Notes: a model not told the origin generated them from the letters alone. Counted from the stretch's first letter, positions 28,082 to 37,539 are shown. The stretch is DNA of 64,000 nt from Agromyces sp. 3263 (GCF_031456545.1 NZ_JAVDUV010000001.1:620001-684000); one strand, 5' to 3'. A program made the numbers and translations.

Positions 28082-29730
28082 CCGCGGCACGCAACCCGGT
28101 GCTGCCGGGATTCCACCCCGATCCCAGCATCTGCCGGGTGGGCGACGAGTTCTTCGTGGTGACCTCGACGTTCGAGTACTTCCCGGGGCTGCCCGTGCAC
28201 CGCTCTCGCGACCTCGTCGAGTGGGAGCTCGTGGGCCACGCGGTGCACCGTGAGGAGCAGCTCGACCTGTCGTCCGTGGCGGCGTCGGGCGGGCTCTTCG
28301 CGCCGACGATCCGCCACCACGACGGCCGGTTCTTCGTGGCGTGCACCCTCGTCGGCGGCGAGGGCCGGCAGGGCAGCTTCGTGCTGACCGCGACGGATCC
28401 GGCGGGGCCGTGGTCGGATCCGGCCTGGATCGACGACGCCCCCGGCATCGACCCGTCGATCCTCTTCGACGACGACGGGCGCGCGTGGTGGTGCGGCACG
28501 CGGCTCGCCGATCCCGGCGACTGGCCCGAGCAGACCGAGGTCTGGGTGCGCGAGCTCGAGCTCGCCACGATGTCGCTCGTCGGCGACGAGCACGTCGTCT
28601 GGCACGGCGCGGTGGAGGGCGCGGTGTGGGCGGAGGGCCCGCATCTCTATCGCGGCATCGGCGACGCGGGCGATGACGTCCTGCTCCTCGCGAGCGAGGG
28701 CGGCACCGAGCGCCACCACGCCGTGAGCGCCGCGCGCGGCCCGAGCCCGATCGGACCCTTCACCGGGTCGCGGGCCAACCCGCTGCTCACCCACCGTCAT
28801 CTCGGCGGCGGCGTCGACGTGGCGAACGTCGGGCATGCCGACCTCGTCGACGACGGACGCGGCGGGTGGTGGGCGACGGCGCTGGCGACGAGACGACGGC
28901 CCCTCCGCGACGGCGACGGGGCGCGAGTCGATGCGCTGCAGGGACGCGAGACGTGGCTCGTTCCCGTCGCGTTCGAGGACGGCTGGCCCGTCTTCGCGCC
29001 AGGATCCGGCCGGCTCGCCGACGAGGTCGAGGTTCCCTGGGCGGACGAGCCGGCCCCCGGCGCGAGCACCCTGGTCGATGACTTCGACAGCTCGACGCCG
29101 CATCCCGAACTGCTGCAGGTGCGCACCGCCCCGGAAGCGCTCCGTGCGCGGCTGGACGCGCGACCGGGATTCCTGCGCCTCTCCGCCGTGTCGCGCGGCC
29201 TCGAGCAGCCGGTTGCGCACGCCTTCGCGGGCTTCCGCCTCGAGCAGCCGGTCGCGACGCTCGCGACGGTCGTCGAGACGCCGGATGCCGCGTCGCCAGG
29301 CCTGCTCGCCGGGTTGGCGCTGCGGCTCACCGACGACCGGTTCGTCAGCCTGGGTGTGCGCTCGAGCAGCACGGGCAGCACGGACAGCGCGGACACCGCC
29401 CGCACGACCGGACGCGTGGTCGAGTTCGTCCTCCACGTCGACGGAGACGAGCGGGCGCTCGGCGTCGTGGACGTGCCCGCAGGCCGCGTCGGGCTCGTGC
29501 TCGAGATCGACGGCTTCGCGGCCGTCGCCCGGGCCGAGTCCGGTGAACGGCGCATCCCGGTCGGCACCGTCGACCTCTCGCCGCTGAGCCCGAGTGAGGG
29601 AGGCGGGTTCGTCGGCGTCGTCGGCGGGGTGTTCGTGGTCGGCGAGCCTGCGGCAGACGCACACGGCGCAGCGGCCGCGGCATGGGCCGACTTCGACCGG
29701 CTCAGCCTGGTCCACGCGCCGGCGCGCTGA
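28078..29730 (+). CDS. GH43 beta-xylosidase / arabinofuranosidase
   Basis: 550 residues, no signal peptide. The propeller begins at NPVLPGFHPDPSI with base Asp15, followed by VTSTFEYFPGLPVHRSRDL, typical of two-domain GH43 beta-xylosidases with a C-terminal beta-sandwich (here from about residue 340). The central Asp is probably in PGIDPSILF and the donor Glu in WAEGPHLYR. The GTG start overlaps the GH3 stop (GTGA). It would remove xylose or arabinose from imported oligosaccharides together with the GH3 enzyme. Confidence 0.87.
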   Translation: MTAARNPVLPGFHPDPSICRVGDEFFVVTSTFEYFPGLPVHRSRDLVEWELVGHAVHREEQLDLSSVAASGGLFAPTIRHHDGRFFVACTLVGGEGRQGSFVLTATDPAGPWSDPAWIDDAPGIDPSILFDDDGRAWWCGTRLADPGDWPEQTEVWVRELELATMSLVGDEHVVWHGAVEGAVWAEGPHLYRGIGDAGDDVLLLASEGGTERHHAVSAARGPSPIGPFTGSRANPLLTHRHLGGGVDVANVGHADLVDDGRGGWWATALATRRRPLRDGDGARVDALQGRETWLVPVAFEDGWPVFAPGSGRLADEVEVPWADEPAPGASTLVDDFDSSTPHPELLQVRTAPEALRARLDARPGFLRLSAVSRGLEQPVAHAFAGFRLEQPVATLATVVETPDAASPGLLAGLALRLTDDRFVSLGVRSSSTGSTDSADTARTTGRVVEFVLHVDGDERALGVVDVPAGRVGLVLEIDGFAAVARAESGERRIPVGTVDLSPLSPSEGGGFVGVVGGVFVVGEPAADAHGAAAAAWADFDRLSLVHAPAR

Positions 29731-29782
29731 TGGCGCGGGTTCCGCGCGTTCCGCGGACCTCCGCGGCCGGCCGGGTCCTCCC

Positions 29783-30853
29783 CTAGCCCGCCGGCGGTGC
29801 CGTGCTCTCCCGCACGACGAGGCTCGTCGCGAGGTCCATGCGCGGGGTGGGCGCCGACCCGGTCGCCCCCGACGCGGCATCCGTCGCACCGTGCTCGTGG
29901 TCGAGCTCGTCGGCGAGCCGGATCGCGAGCCTGGCCGCCTCCTCCCCCATGCGGCGCAGTGGCTGGTGCACGGTCGTGAGCCGGGGTGTGAGCCAGCGCG
30001 CGAGCGGGATGTCGTCGTAGCCGACGATCGAGAGCTCCTCGGGCACCCGGATGCCGCGCTCGCGCGCCGCCTCCATGACCCCGAGCGCCTGCATGTCGCT
30101 GCCGGCGAAGATCGCGGTGGGCCGGTCGTCGCGGCCCAGCAGTTCGCGGGCGCGCTCCCGGCCGCCGCTCACGTGGAAGTCGCCGAACCGGATCCAGTCG
30201 GGATCGATGGCGAGACCCGCGGAGTTCATCGCCGAGCGGTAGCCGTCGACCCGGGCGAGCGAGCACATCATGTCCTCGGGGCCGGTGATCGCGGCGATGC
30301 GCGTATGGCCGAGCTCGATGAGGTGCCGCGTGGCCGCGAGCCCGCCCGACCAGTTCGCCGAGCCCACCGACGGCGCATCGGGCGACGGGTCGCCGGCGGG
30401 GTCGACGATGACGAACGGGATCGCCCGCGAGTGCAGGCGCTCCCGGTACTCGGGCGCGAGCTCGGAGAACACCAGGACGATGGCGACCGGGCGACGGCGC
30501 ATGACGCCCTCGATCCAGTCGGGGTCGGGCGCGTGCCGGCTGCCGCTCACGGTGAGCACGACGCTGAGCCCGTGCTCCTTGGCCACCTGCTCGACGCCGC
30601 CGATGACCTCCATCGACCAGATCGGGTCGAGCTCGTGGAAGACGAGCTCGATGAGCTCGGCACGCGACTCGGAACGGCCGCCGCCGCGGCGCCGATAGCC
30701 GCGATCGGCGAGGAGCTGCTCGACGCGGGCGCGGGTGGGCGGCGAGACATCCGCCCGGCCGTTCAGCACCTTCGAGATCGTGGACAGCGAGACGCCCGCC
30801 TCCTCGGCCACGCTCGCGAGCGTGACACGGCCGTCTGCGGCATCCGTTTCCAT
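29783..30853 (-). CDS. LacI-family regulator
   Basis: 356 residues. Helix-turn-helix VTLASVAEEAGVSLSTISKV near the N-terminus; effector domain with LIELVFHELDPIWSMEVIGG and SIVGYDDIPLARWLTPRLTT. The C-terminal 35 residues are an Ala/Thr/Ser-rich insertion before the last strand (SLVVRE). Convergent with the GH43 gene and just downstream of the GH31 gene on the same strand, so it may regulate the alpha-xyloside genes, the bxl-like operon or both. The upstream sequence has TTTCGAATTC and CGAAAGTTGCG (30871-30881), the latter one mismatch from the CGAAANTTTCG motif before bxlE. Confidence 0.88.
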   Translation of the reverse strand: METDAADGRVTLASVAEEAGVSLSTISKVLNGRADVSPPTRARVEQLLADRGYRRRGGGRSESRAELIELVFHELDPIWSMEVIGGVEQVAKEHGLSVVLTVSGSRHAPDPDWIEGVMRRRPVAIVLVFSELAPEYRERLHSRAIPFVIVDPAGDPSPDAPSVGSANWSGGLAATRHLIELGHTRIAAITGPEDMMCSLARVDGYRSAMNSAGLAIDPDWIRFGDFHVSGGRERARELLGRDDRPTAIFAGSDMQALGVMEAARERGIRVPEELSIVGYDDIPLARWLTPRLTTVHQPLRRMGEEAARLAIRLADELDHEHGATDAASGATGSAPTPRMDLATSLVVRESTAPPAG

Positions 30854-30916
30854 GTTTCGAATTCTAGGCCCGAAAGTTGCGACGGGACCGATGCCGTGGA
30901 AGCGCGCCGCGCGAGG
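30854..30916 (-). promoter_or_regulatory. Short promoter region of the LacI gene with CGAAA-type half sites
   Basis: 63-base gap between GH31 and the LacI gene. It contains TTCGAA next to the start codon and CGAAAGTTGCG at 30871-30881. No clear -35/-10 pair was found. Operator function is a guess from similarity to the site at 22443. Confidence 0.35.
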
Positions 30917-33094
30917 TCAACCGGGGAACTGCGCCAGCGTGCCGTCCGGTTCGAGGATGGGCACGACTGCGCCCTCGCGCACCCAGAGCGGCACCGTGTC
31001 GAAGCCGTGCACCTCGCGCCGCCAGCCACCGCCCTCGACGACCTCGCGCGTGAACCAGTTCGTCCACCGGCCGGCCGGCAGGTAGTACTCCACCTCACCC
31101 GAGGCCGAGAACACCGGCGCGACGAGCAGGCTCGGCCCGAGCAGGTACTGCCGATCGAGGTGGGCGACGGCGGGGTCGCCCGGGAATTCGAGCTGCATCG
31201 GCCGCATGATCGGCCGCCCGGTGCGGTGCGCCTCCTCGCCGGCCGCGACGAGGTAGGGCCGCAGCGACGCCTTGAGCTTCGCGAACGTCCGCGCCACCTC
31301 GACCGCGCTCTGGCCCGGCGCCTCCGAGCCGTCGTCGAACGCCCATGGAACCCGATAGCTCGTCGAGCCGTGCAGGCGCGAGTGGCTCGAGAGCAGCCCG
31401 AATGCGAGCCAGCGCTTGAACACGGCGGGGTCGGGGTCGCCCTCGAACCCGCCGATGTCGTGGCTCCAGTAGCCGAAGCCGCTGAACGCGAGCGAGAGGC
31501 CGCCGCGCAGGCTCTCGGCCATCGAGGTGAACGACGACGAGTTGTCGCCGCCCCAGTGCACGGGCATCGACTGGCCGCCCGCGGTCGCCGAGCGGGCGAA
31601 GAGCACCGCCTCGCCCACGCCGCGCACCTCCTCGAGCACCTCGAACACGGCACGGTTGTAGAGGTCGGTGTAGCGGTGGTGCATCGACTCGGGGTCGCTG
31701 CCGTCGTGCCACACGACGTCGATCGGCACCCGCTCGCCGAAGTCGGTCTTGATCGCGTCGACGCCCTGGCCGAGGAGCGTGCGCACGTGCGCTTGGAACC
31801 ACGTCGTCGCCTCGGGGTTCGTGAAGTCGACGAGCGCCATGCCCGCCTGCCAGAGGTCCCACTGCCAGACCGACCCGTCGGGCCGGCGCACGAGGTACCC
31901 GCGCTCGGCGCCCTCGTGGAAGAGCCGCGACCGCTGCGCGAGATACGGATTCAGCCACGCGCTGACCTTCAGGTCGCGCTCGTGGAGGCGCGCGAGCATG
32001 CCCTCGGGATCAGGGAAGACGGCCGGATCCCACTCGAAGTCGGTCCAGTGGAACTCGCGCATCCAGAAGCAGTCGAAGTGGAACACCTCGAGCGGGATGT
32101 CGCGCTCGGCCATGCCGTCGATGAACGAGTTCACCGTCGCCTCGTCGTAGTCCGTCGTGAAGCTCGTCGAGAGCCACAGCCCGTACGACCAGTCGGGCAC
32201 CCGTGCGGGGCGGCCGGTGAGCCGGGTGTACCGGTCGAGCACCTCTGCGGGCGTGGGCCCGGCGATCACGAAGTACTCGAGCGACTCCCCGGCCACCGAG
32301 AACTGCACCTGCTCCACGGCCTCCGAGCCGACCTCGAACGACACGTGCCCCGCGTGGTTCACGAGCACGCCGTAGCCGCGGTTCGTCAGGTAGAACGGCA
32401 CGTTCTTGTAGGCCTGCTCGCTCGACGTGCCGCCGTCGGCGTTCCAGATGTCGACCGTCTGGCCGTTCTTCACGAGCGGGCCGAACCGCTCGCCGAGTCC
32501 GTACACGAGCTCGCCCACGCCCAGCGAGAGCTGGGTGTGCAGGTACGCGGACGCCTCGGCGAGGCCGGTCGTCGTGATGCCGGCCACTCCCGCGGGCTCC
32601 GCGGCGACCGGCGCGCCAGGCGCGAGCTGCACGTACCCCACGGACTTGTGACCGCTGGCCGTGTAGACGCCGTCCGCGCCGTCGCCGGGCTGGCCCTCGC
32701 CGCCGCCCCCGCCGCCGTCTCCGCCCCGCTCGAACGTCAGCTCCCACGGCGCCCCGCGGCGCACGCGCGCACGCACGGAGCCGGCGTCGACGACGCCACC
32801 CTCGTCGTCGACGGCGAGCGCCGGCCGGTATGCGGCATCCGTCGCGATCTCGAAGCCGGGGTCGCGCCGACCGCCCCGGTGGTGCTCGACGCGCACCCGG
32901 ATGACGCCCTCGGCGGGGCTCGCCAACGACACCGTGAGCATCGGGCGGTTGAGGGTGTCGCCGCGCCGCTCCACGACCCGCGTCGACGCCCAGGCGATCA
33001 GCTCGTCGCCGTCGACCGCGAGGTCGCGCACGTCCTGGGCGTAGAGCGCCTCGACGCCAGGTCGCGTGTGCCAGAACCCATCGGTGAACTTCAT
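30917..33094 (-). CDS. yicI: GH31 alpha-xylosidase (YicI type)
   Basis: 725 residues, no signal peptide. The nucleophile Asp451 sits in DAIKTDFGERVP, the YicI-type signature, and WGGDNSSSFTSMAESLRG and GFGYWSHDIGGFEG form the rest of the active site. MKFTDGFWHTRPGV at the N-terminus is also typical. The enzyme releases alpha-linked xylose from isoprimeverose or xyloglucan fragments. A Gly/Asp-rich insertion (near bases 32675-32730) lies in the N-terminal beta-sandwich. The start follows the permease stop by two bases, so it is the last gene of the importer operon. Confidence 0.93.
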   Translation of the reverse strand: MKFTDGFWHTRPGVEALYAQDVRDLAVDGDELIAWASTRVVERRGDTLNRPMLTVSLASPAEGVIRVRVEHHRGGRRDPGFEIATDAAYRPALAVDDEGGVVDAGSVRARVRRGAPWELTFERGGDGGGGGGEGQPGDGADGVYTASGHKSVGYVQLAPGAPVAAEPAGVAGITTTGLAEASAYLHTQLSLGVGELVYGLGERFGPLVKNGQTVDIWNADGGTSSEQAYKNVPFYLTNRGYGVLVNHAGHVSFEVGSEAVEQVQFSVAGESLEYFVIAGPTPAEVLDRYTRLTGRPARVPDWSYGLWLSTSFTTDYDEATVNSFIDGMAERDIPLEVFHFDCFWMREFHWTDFEWDPAVFPDPEGMLARLHERDLKVSAWLNPYLAQRSRLFHEGAERGYLVRRPDGSVWQWDLWQAGMALVDFTNPEATTWFQAHVRTLLGQGVDAIKTDFGERVPIDVVWHDGSDPESMHHRYTDLYNRAVFEVLEEVRGVGEAVLFARSATAGGQSMPVHWGGDNSSSFTSMAESLRGGLSLAFSGFGYWSHDIGGFEGDPDPAVFKRWLAFGLLSSHSRLHGSTSYRVPWAFDDGSEAPGQSAVEVARTFAKLKASLRPYLVAAGEEAHRTGRPIMRPMQLEFPGDPAVAHLDRQYLLGPSLLVAPVFSASGEVEYYLPAGRWTNWFTREVVEGGGWRREVHGFDTVPLWVREGAVVPILEPDGTLAQFPG

Positions 33095-33096
33095 GG

Positions 33097-34008
33097 TTAC
33101 TTGACTGCTCCTGCGGTGATGCCCCGGGTGAGGGTGCGTTGGAAGATGAGGAAGAAGACGAGGGTGGGGATGAGGCCGAGCAGGGCCGACGCGCTCGTCG
33201 TGGTGACATCCATGAGCCGGTCGCCCTGCAGCACGGTGATCGCCACCGGCACGGTCTGCGTGTCGTTCGACACCAGGAACGTGAGCGGGATCAGGAACTC
33301 GTTCCACGTCCAGATGAAGAAGAAGATCAGCAGCACCGAGAGCGTCGGCCGCGAGATCGGGTAGACCACCCGCCACAGGATCTGCCAGCGGCTGGCGCCG
33401 TCGAGGGAGGCCGCCTCGAGCAGCTCCTTCGGGAAGGTGCCGTAGACCGACGCGAGCAGGTAGGTGCCGAACGCCGACTGGATGACCGTGAAGATGATGA
33501 TCACGGCCCACTGGCTGTCGTAGAGGCCGACCTCCTTGAACATGAAGTAGAGCGGGTAGAGCAGCACCTCCTGCGGCAGCATGTTGGCGAGCAGGATGAC
33601 GACGACGATCCAGAGGCGGCCCTTGACCCGGCCGATGCCGAGCGCGAACGCGTTGAGCATCGAGAGCAGCACCGCGAGGACCGCGACGACCCCCGAGATG
33701 AACACGCTGTTCCACAGCTTCTGCGGGAAGTCCACGCGCTCCCAGAACGCGGTGATGCCGTCGAAGTACAGCGACGTCGGCAGGGTCAGCGGGCCCGACG
33801 TGTTGTAGTCGGTCGGCGACTTGAACGAGTTGATGAGGATGAGCAGGAACGGCACCGCGATGAGCAGGCCGAGCGCGATCGCCACGAGCAGCACGATCCA
33901 GTCCCCCAGCGTCTTGCGCCGGGTGCCGCCGCGGCCCGGCCGTGCCGGCTTCGGTTCCTCGACGGAGGCGTCGAGGGTCGCGGTGGCCTCGTCGAGTACG
34001 GCGCTCAT
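33097..34008 (-). CDS. Sugar ABC permease (MalG-type), alpha-xyloside operon
   Basis: 303 residues, six helices beginning WIVLLVAIALGLLIAVPFLL; the EAA loop is EAASLDGASRWQILWRVVYP and the protein ends LTRGITAGAVK. ATG overlaps the preceding permease stop by four bases and has GGAGGAGG upstream. Functions with the adjacent permease and binding protein to import the GH31 substrate. Confidence 0.9.
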   Translation of the reverse strand: MSAVLDEATATLDASVEEPKPARPGRGGTRRKTLGDWIVLLVAIALGLLIAVPFLLILINSFKSPTDYNTSGPLTLPTSLYFDGITAFWERVDFPQKLWNSVFISGVVAVLAVLLSMLNAFALGIGRVKGRLWIVVVILLANMLPQEVLLYPLYFMFKEVGLYDSQWAVIIIFTVIQSAFGTYLLASVYGTFPKELLEAASLDGASRWQILWRVVYPISRPTLSVLLIFFFIWTWNEFLIPLTFLVSNDTQTVPVAITVLQGDRLMDVTTTSASALLGLIPTLVFFLIFQRTLTRGITAGAVK

Positions 34009-34985
34009 CGTGCCTCCTCCTTCTGCTCCACGCGGTTCTGCACGAGGATGAACACCACGCTGACCGCGGCGATGACGACGGTGAGTGCGGTCGCGATCGT
34101 CGCGCCGTACCCCACCTGCTGGGACTGGAAGAACTCGCTGTACGCGTAGTACGCGGGCACGATGGTGGCTGTGCCGGGGCCGCCGCCCGTGAGGGCGTAG
34201 ATCGGCCCGAACACCTTGAGGGCGGCGATCGTGCAGGTGAGCGTGACCACGAAGATCTCGGGGCGGATGATGCCGACGGTGATCGCCTGGAAGCGCTGGA
34301 ACCAGTTCGCGCCGTCGAGCTCGGCCGCCTCGTAGAGCTCGGGATCGACGCGCTGCAGCGCGGCCATGAAGATGACGATCGGGTAGCCGAGCTGCACCCA
34401 GATCATGATGACCATGATGCTCGGCAGCGCCGTGTCGGGGTCGCCGAGCCAGTTCTGCTGCAGCGCGCCGAGGCCGACGGCCTCGAGCATCTGGTTGAGG
34501 GCGCCGTTCTGGGGGCGCAGGATCCAGCCGATCACGATGGCCGCGATGACCGCGGGGAGGATCTGCGGGAGGTAGTAGGTGGCCCGCAGGAAGCTGGCCA
34601 GCCGGCCGCCGAACTTCTTGCCGATGAGGTCGAAGAGCATGGCCGCGAGCACGAGCCCCAGGAGGGTCGGCACCACGACCATCGCGACGATCATGGCGAT
34701 CGAGTTGCCGAACGAGGTCCAGAACACCGAGTCGCCGGCGAGCTCGATCCAGTTGTCGAGCCCGATCCATTCGGGCGGTCGGATGCCGCGGTAGTCGGTG
34801 AACGTGAGGTACACGTTCCAGACCAGCGGGATGACGATGATGACGGCCAGCAGGGCGAGGCCGGGCACGAGGTAGAGCCAGTACGCGTTGCGGCTGGATC
34901 CGGGGATCTGGCTCGACGGGGCGCGGCGGGCGCGCGGCCCGGCGTCACGGGTGGTGAGCGCCCGGGTGTCGGGAGCGATGGCCAT
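34005..34985 (-). CDS. Sugar ABC permease (MalF-type), alpha-xyloside operon
   Basis: 326 residues with six helices starting YWLYLVPGLALLAVIIVIPL; EAA loop EAAELDGANWFQRFQAITVG. ALTGGGPGTATIVPAYYAY is a typical periplasmic-side segment. Lies 71 bases after the binding-protein gene, the gap being largely a hairpin. Confidence 0.9.
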   Translation of the reverse strand: MAIAPDTRALTTRDAGPRARRAPSSQIPGSSRNAYWLYLVPGLALLAVIIVIPLVWNVYLTFTDYRGIRPPEWIGLDNWIELAGDSVFWTSFGNSIAMIVAMVVVPTLLGLVLAAMLFDLIGKKFGGRLASFLRATYYLPQILPAVIAAIVIGWILRPQNGALNQMLEAVGLGALQQNWLGDPDTALPSIMVIMIWVQLGYPIVIFMAALQRVDPELYEAAELDGANWFQRFQAITVGIIRPEIFVVTLTCTIAALKVFGPIYALTGGGPGTATIVPAYYAYSEFFQSQQVGYGATIATALTVVIAAVSVVFILVQNRVEQKEEAR

Positions 34986-35008
34986 GGTGGGTCCTTCCGT
35001 TCAGGGGT

Positions 35009-35051
35009 CGGATGCCGCGGGCTCGGCGCACACTCCGGCCCGCGGCATCCG
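35009..35051 (-). terminator. 14-bp perfect hairpin between binding-protein and permease genes
   Basis: CGGATGCCGCGGGC (35009-35022) and its exact complement (35038-35051) with a 15-base loop, five bases after the stop of the binding-protein gene. The stem is built from the genome's recurrent word. Confidence 0.55.
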
Positions 35052-35056
35052 TGGCG

Positions 35057-36349
35057 TCAGCCGACGATGTCGTCGACGCCGGCCTGGTACTGCTCGCCGA
35101 GCTGCTGCTGCACCTCGGCGGGCGACTTGGTGCCGTTCACGAGCTCCTGCAGGCCCGCGTTGAGCTCGTCGTAGAACGTCGGCGTGGGCCAGTCGGGGTA
35201 GAACGCGATGCCGTCGCGGTCGGTGAGGGCGTTGAAGTTCGCGATGAGCTCGGCGCTCTTCTCGTCGGTGATGTCGGCGGGGTCGGCCGCGACGGGCACG
35301 CCGCCGTTGTTGCCGATGAGCGCCTGGATCTCGGGCCGCATCGTGATGTCGATGAACTCGGCGGCGAGCTCCTTGTTCTGGGCGCGCTCGGGGATGACCC
35401 ACATGTTGCCGGCCGATCCGGGCGACATCTCGGCGCCGGGGAAGAGGAACGTGCCCCACTCGAAGCCGTCGATCTCGGTGGTGAACCGGTTGTGCCACCA
35501 GCTGCCCGAGAAGAAGATCGGGGCGTCGCCGTTGATGAAGCTCACGCCGGCGTCCTCGGCCTTCAGGCCGCTCGCGTCGGTCGAGATGTAGCCCTTGTCC
35601 GTCCAGTCCTTGATCGTCTCGGTGGCGTAGGAGATCTCGTCGCGCTCCCAGTCGACGTCGCCCGTGTAGAGCTGGTAGTCGTCGACGAACGAGCGGTCGG
35701 CCTTCGAGAGCGCGAGCTGGTACCAGAGCTGGCCGAGGGGGTACTCCGCGGCCGACTCCGACAGCGGGGTGATGCCCTGGTCGGCGAATGCCTGGAGCAC
35801 GTCCTCGAACTCGTCGAGCGTGGTCGGCACCTCGAAGCCCGCCGCGGCGAACGCGTCCTTGTTGTAGTAGACCTCGACGAACTCGCCGTAGTTGGGCACG
35901 CCGTACCAGCTGCCCGACCCCATGATGCCGTTCTCGTCGTACTTGGCGGTGGTCTGCAGGCTCGGGCTCAGCTGCTCGTCCCAGCCGTGGTCGGCGACGA
36001 CGTCGTCGAGGTTCGAGAGCAGGCCCTGGCTCGAGAGCAGCCCGGCGGTCGCGTTGCCCTTGTTGTACTCGAGCAGGTCTGGCGCCTCGTCGGAGTTGAG
36101 CACCTGGCTGGCCGTCGAGCGGATCTGCTCGAAGCTCTTCTCCTCGAACTCGACCGTCGCGCCCGTCTCCTCCTCGAAGACCTTGATGGCCTCGGCCCAG
36201 GCGATGCCCATCGCGCTGGTGTCGCTCTCGTAGTGCCAGAGGCGGAGCGTGTCGTCGTCGCCGCCTCCTCCGGAGCCGGAGCATCCGGAGAGGACGAGTG
36301 CCGCGGCGGCGATCGTCGCCGCCGCGCCCACGATGCTGGTGTGCTTCAT
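35057..36349 (-). CDS. Solute-binding lipoprotein, alpha-xyloside importer
   Basis: 430 residues. Signal peptide MKHTSIVGAAATIAAAALVL with lipobox LSGC, lipidated Cys23, then a Gly/Ser linker. Typical family segments: VEFEEKSFEQIRSTASQVLN, EAPDLLEYNKGNATAGLL and FFSGSWWHNRFTTE. AGGAG precedes the ATG at ideal spacing. With GH31 as the last gene of the operon, isoprimeverose or xyloglucan oligosaccharides are the likely ligand. Two perfect palindromes lie upstream. Confidence 0.9.
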   Translation of the reverse strand: MKHTSIVGAAATIAAAALVLSGCSGSGGGGDDDTLRLWHYESDTSAMGIAWAEAIKVFEEETGATVEFEEKSFEQIRSTASQVLNSDEAPDLLEYNKGNATAGLLSSQGLLSNLDDVVADHGWDEQLSPSLQTTAKYDENGIMGSGSWYGVPNYGEFVEVYYNKDAFAAAGFEVPTTLDEFEDVLQAFADQGITPLSESAAEYPLGQLWYQLALSKADRSFVDDYQLYTGDVDWERDEISYATETIKDWTDKGYISTDASGLKAEDAGVSFINGDAPIFFSGSWWHNRFTTEIDGFEWGTFLFPGAEMSPGSAGNMWVIPERAQNKELAAEFIDITMRPEIQALIGNNGGVPVAADPADITDEKSAELIANFNALTDRDGIAFYPDWPTPTFYDELNAGLQELVNGTKSPAEVQQQLGEQYQAGVDDIVG

Positions 36350-36423
36350 TGCGTTCTCCTTGGTGGGTGGTTCGTTGATGCGGATGCCGCGTGGTCGGTC
36401 GTGTCGAGCGGATGTCGCAGAAT

Positions 36424-36443
36424 TCGTCGAAGCGCTTCGACGA
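36424..36443. promoter_or_regulatory. 20-bp perfect palindrome, LacI operator
   Basis: TCGTCGAAGCGCTTCGACGA, with the GAAGCGCTTC core typical of LacI-family operators, 75 bases upstream of the binding-protein start and downstream of the lacI gene. Confidence 0.75.
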
Positions 36444-36463
36444 TGCGCGGCGGGTCGGTCGGA

Positions 36464-36479
36464 TTCCGTCTGGACGGAA
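36464..36479. promoter_or_regulatory. Second palindrome TTCCGTC-TG-GACGGAA
   Basis: Seven-base perfect arms with a two-base centre, 20 bases upstream of the 20-bp operator. The spacer is too short for a stable RNA hairpin, so a protein-binding site is more likely than a terminator of lacI. Confidence 0.45.
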
Positions 36480-36499
36480 CCGACGCGGGGTCGGGCGGG

Positions 36500-37525
36500 T
36501 CAGTCGGGCGGGAGCGGCACCACGGAGCCGTGCGCGTGGTACTCGGGCGCGATGAGGTGCACGCCCGGGGCGGGCGGCGCCTCCGTCATCGACTGGATGG
36601 CGAGGTCGACGGCGAGGTCGCACGAGGCCTGCGGCACCAGGGGGATGACGTCGAGGGGCGGTTGGAACGAGGTGGTGTCGAACGTGGAGCCGACCGAGAC
36701 GACGGCGACGTCTCCCGGCACGGCGAGCTCACGGGAGGCGAGCTCCTCGAGCACGGCGGCGTGCGCGGCGTCGTCGCAGTGCAGCACGAGCCCGGTGGCG
36801 CCGACGTCGAGCAGCGCGCCGACCGCCGAGCGCACCTGGGCGGCGCGGGTGCGGCGGGCGTCGCCCACGTCGGGCAGTTCCACGGCGTACGCGAGCGATC
36901 GTTCCGTCGCCCGGCGCTCGAACCCGGCGCGGATGCGCGGCGGGAAGTTGGAGCGCCGGTAGGCAACCGGCGGGTGCCCGATGAGTCCGATCGACCGGTG
37001 CCCGGCGTCGGCGAGGCGGTCCACGGCGAGCGCGGCGGCCGCCTCGAAGTCGAGGTCGACGCACACGAGGCCCTCGTGGTCGGCCGGCACCCCGATGAAG
37101 ATCGATGGGATGTCGAGGCGACGGGCCAGGGCGACCCGCTCGTCGTCGGGCGCCACATCGAGCACGAGCACCGCGTCGGCGAGGCCGCTGGTGGCGACCC
37201 GGTGCATGCCCGCGGTGGCCTGCTCGTCGGTGAGGAGCAGCACGTCGTAGTCGAAGCGCCGTGCGGCGATCGACGTGGCCAGCACGAACGCCATGTGCGC
37301 GGGCGCATGGGTGTCGGCGCGGAACGGCTCGGTCACGGCGAAGATGTTGGTGCGACGGCCGGCGAGCATGCGGGCCCCGGCGTTCGGCCGGTAGTCGAGC
37401 TCGCGTACGGCCAGCTCGATGCGCCGGCGGGTCTCGGCCGAGATCGTGCGCTTGCCGCTCAGGGCGTACGACACGGTGCTGATCGACACGCCGGCGGCCT
37501 TCGCCACCTCGTGGATCTTCGCCAT
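36500..37525 (-). CDS. LacI-family regulator between alpha-xyloside and xylose genes
   Basis: 341 residues from ATG 37525 (MAKIHEVAKAAGVS); an in-frame ATG 12 bases earlier lacks a ribosome-binding site, while GGAG lies six bases before 37525. Helix-turn-helix HEVAKAAGVSISTVSYALSG; effector domain with NIFAVTEPFRADTHAPAHMA and IGHPPVAYRRSNFPPRIRAG. It lies head to head with xylA and directly upstream of the importer operon, so it can reach both promoter regions. A near-palindrome around AAACGTTT (37540-37553) overlaps its own promoter region. Confidence 0.88.
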   Translation of the reverse strand: MAKIHEVAKAAGVSISTVSYALSGKRTISAETRRRIELAVRELDYRPNAGARMLAGRRTNIFAVTEPFRADTHAPAHMAFVLATSIAARRFDYDVLLLTDEQATAGMHRVATSGLADAVLVLDVAPDDERVALARRLDIPSIFIGVPADHEGLVCVDLDFEAAAALAVDRLADAGHRSIGLIGHPPVAYRRSNFPPRIRAGFERRATERSLAYAVELPDVGDARRTRAAQVRSAVGALLDVGATGLVLHCDDAAHAAVLEELASRELAVPGDVAVVSVGSTFDTTSFQPPLDVIPLVPQASCDLAVDLAIQSMTEAPPAPGVHLIAPEYHAHGSVVPLPPD

Positions 37526-37539
37526 GCCGGACTCCATCG

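Noticed and set aside
29731..29782. CCGCGG-ACCT-CCGCGG as terminator between GH43 and LacI genes
   Set aside because: Each half is itself palindromic and the stem is only six bases with no U-run; too weak to call in such GC-rich DNA.
29594..33364. Open frame of 1256 codons on the plus strand
   Set aside because: It runs antisense to a LacI gene, the GH31 gene and part of a permease gene, all with clear family motifs on the minus strand. High GC leaves few stops in the opposite frames; its translation is rich in Arg, Glu, His and Val with no domain.
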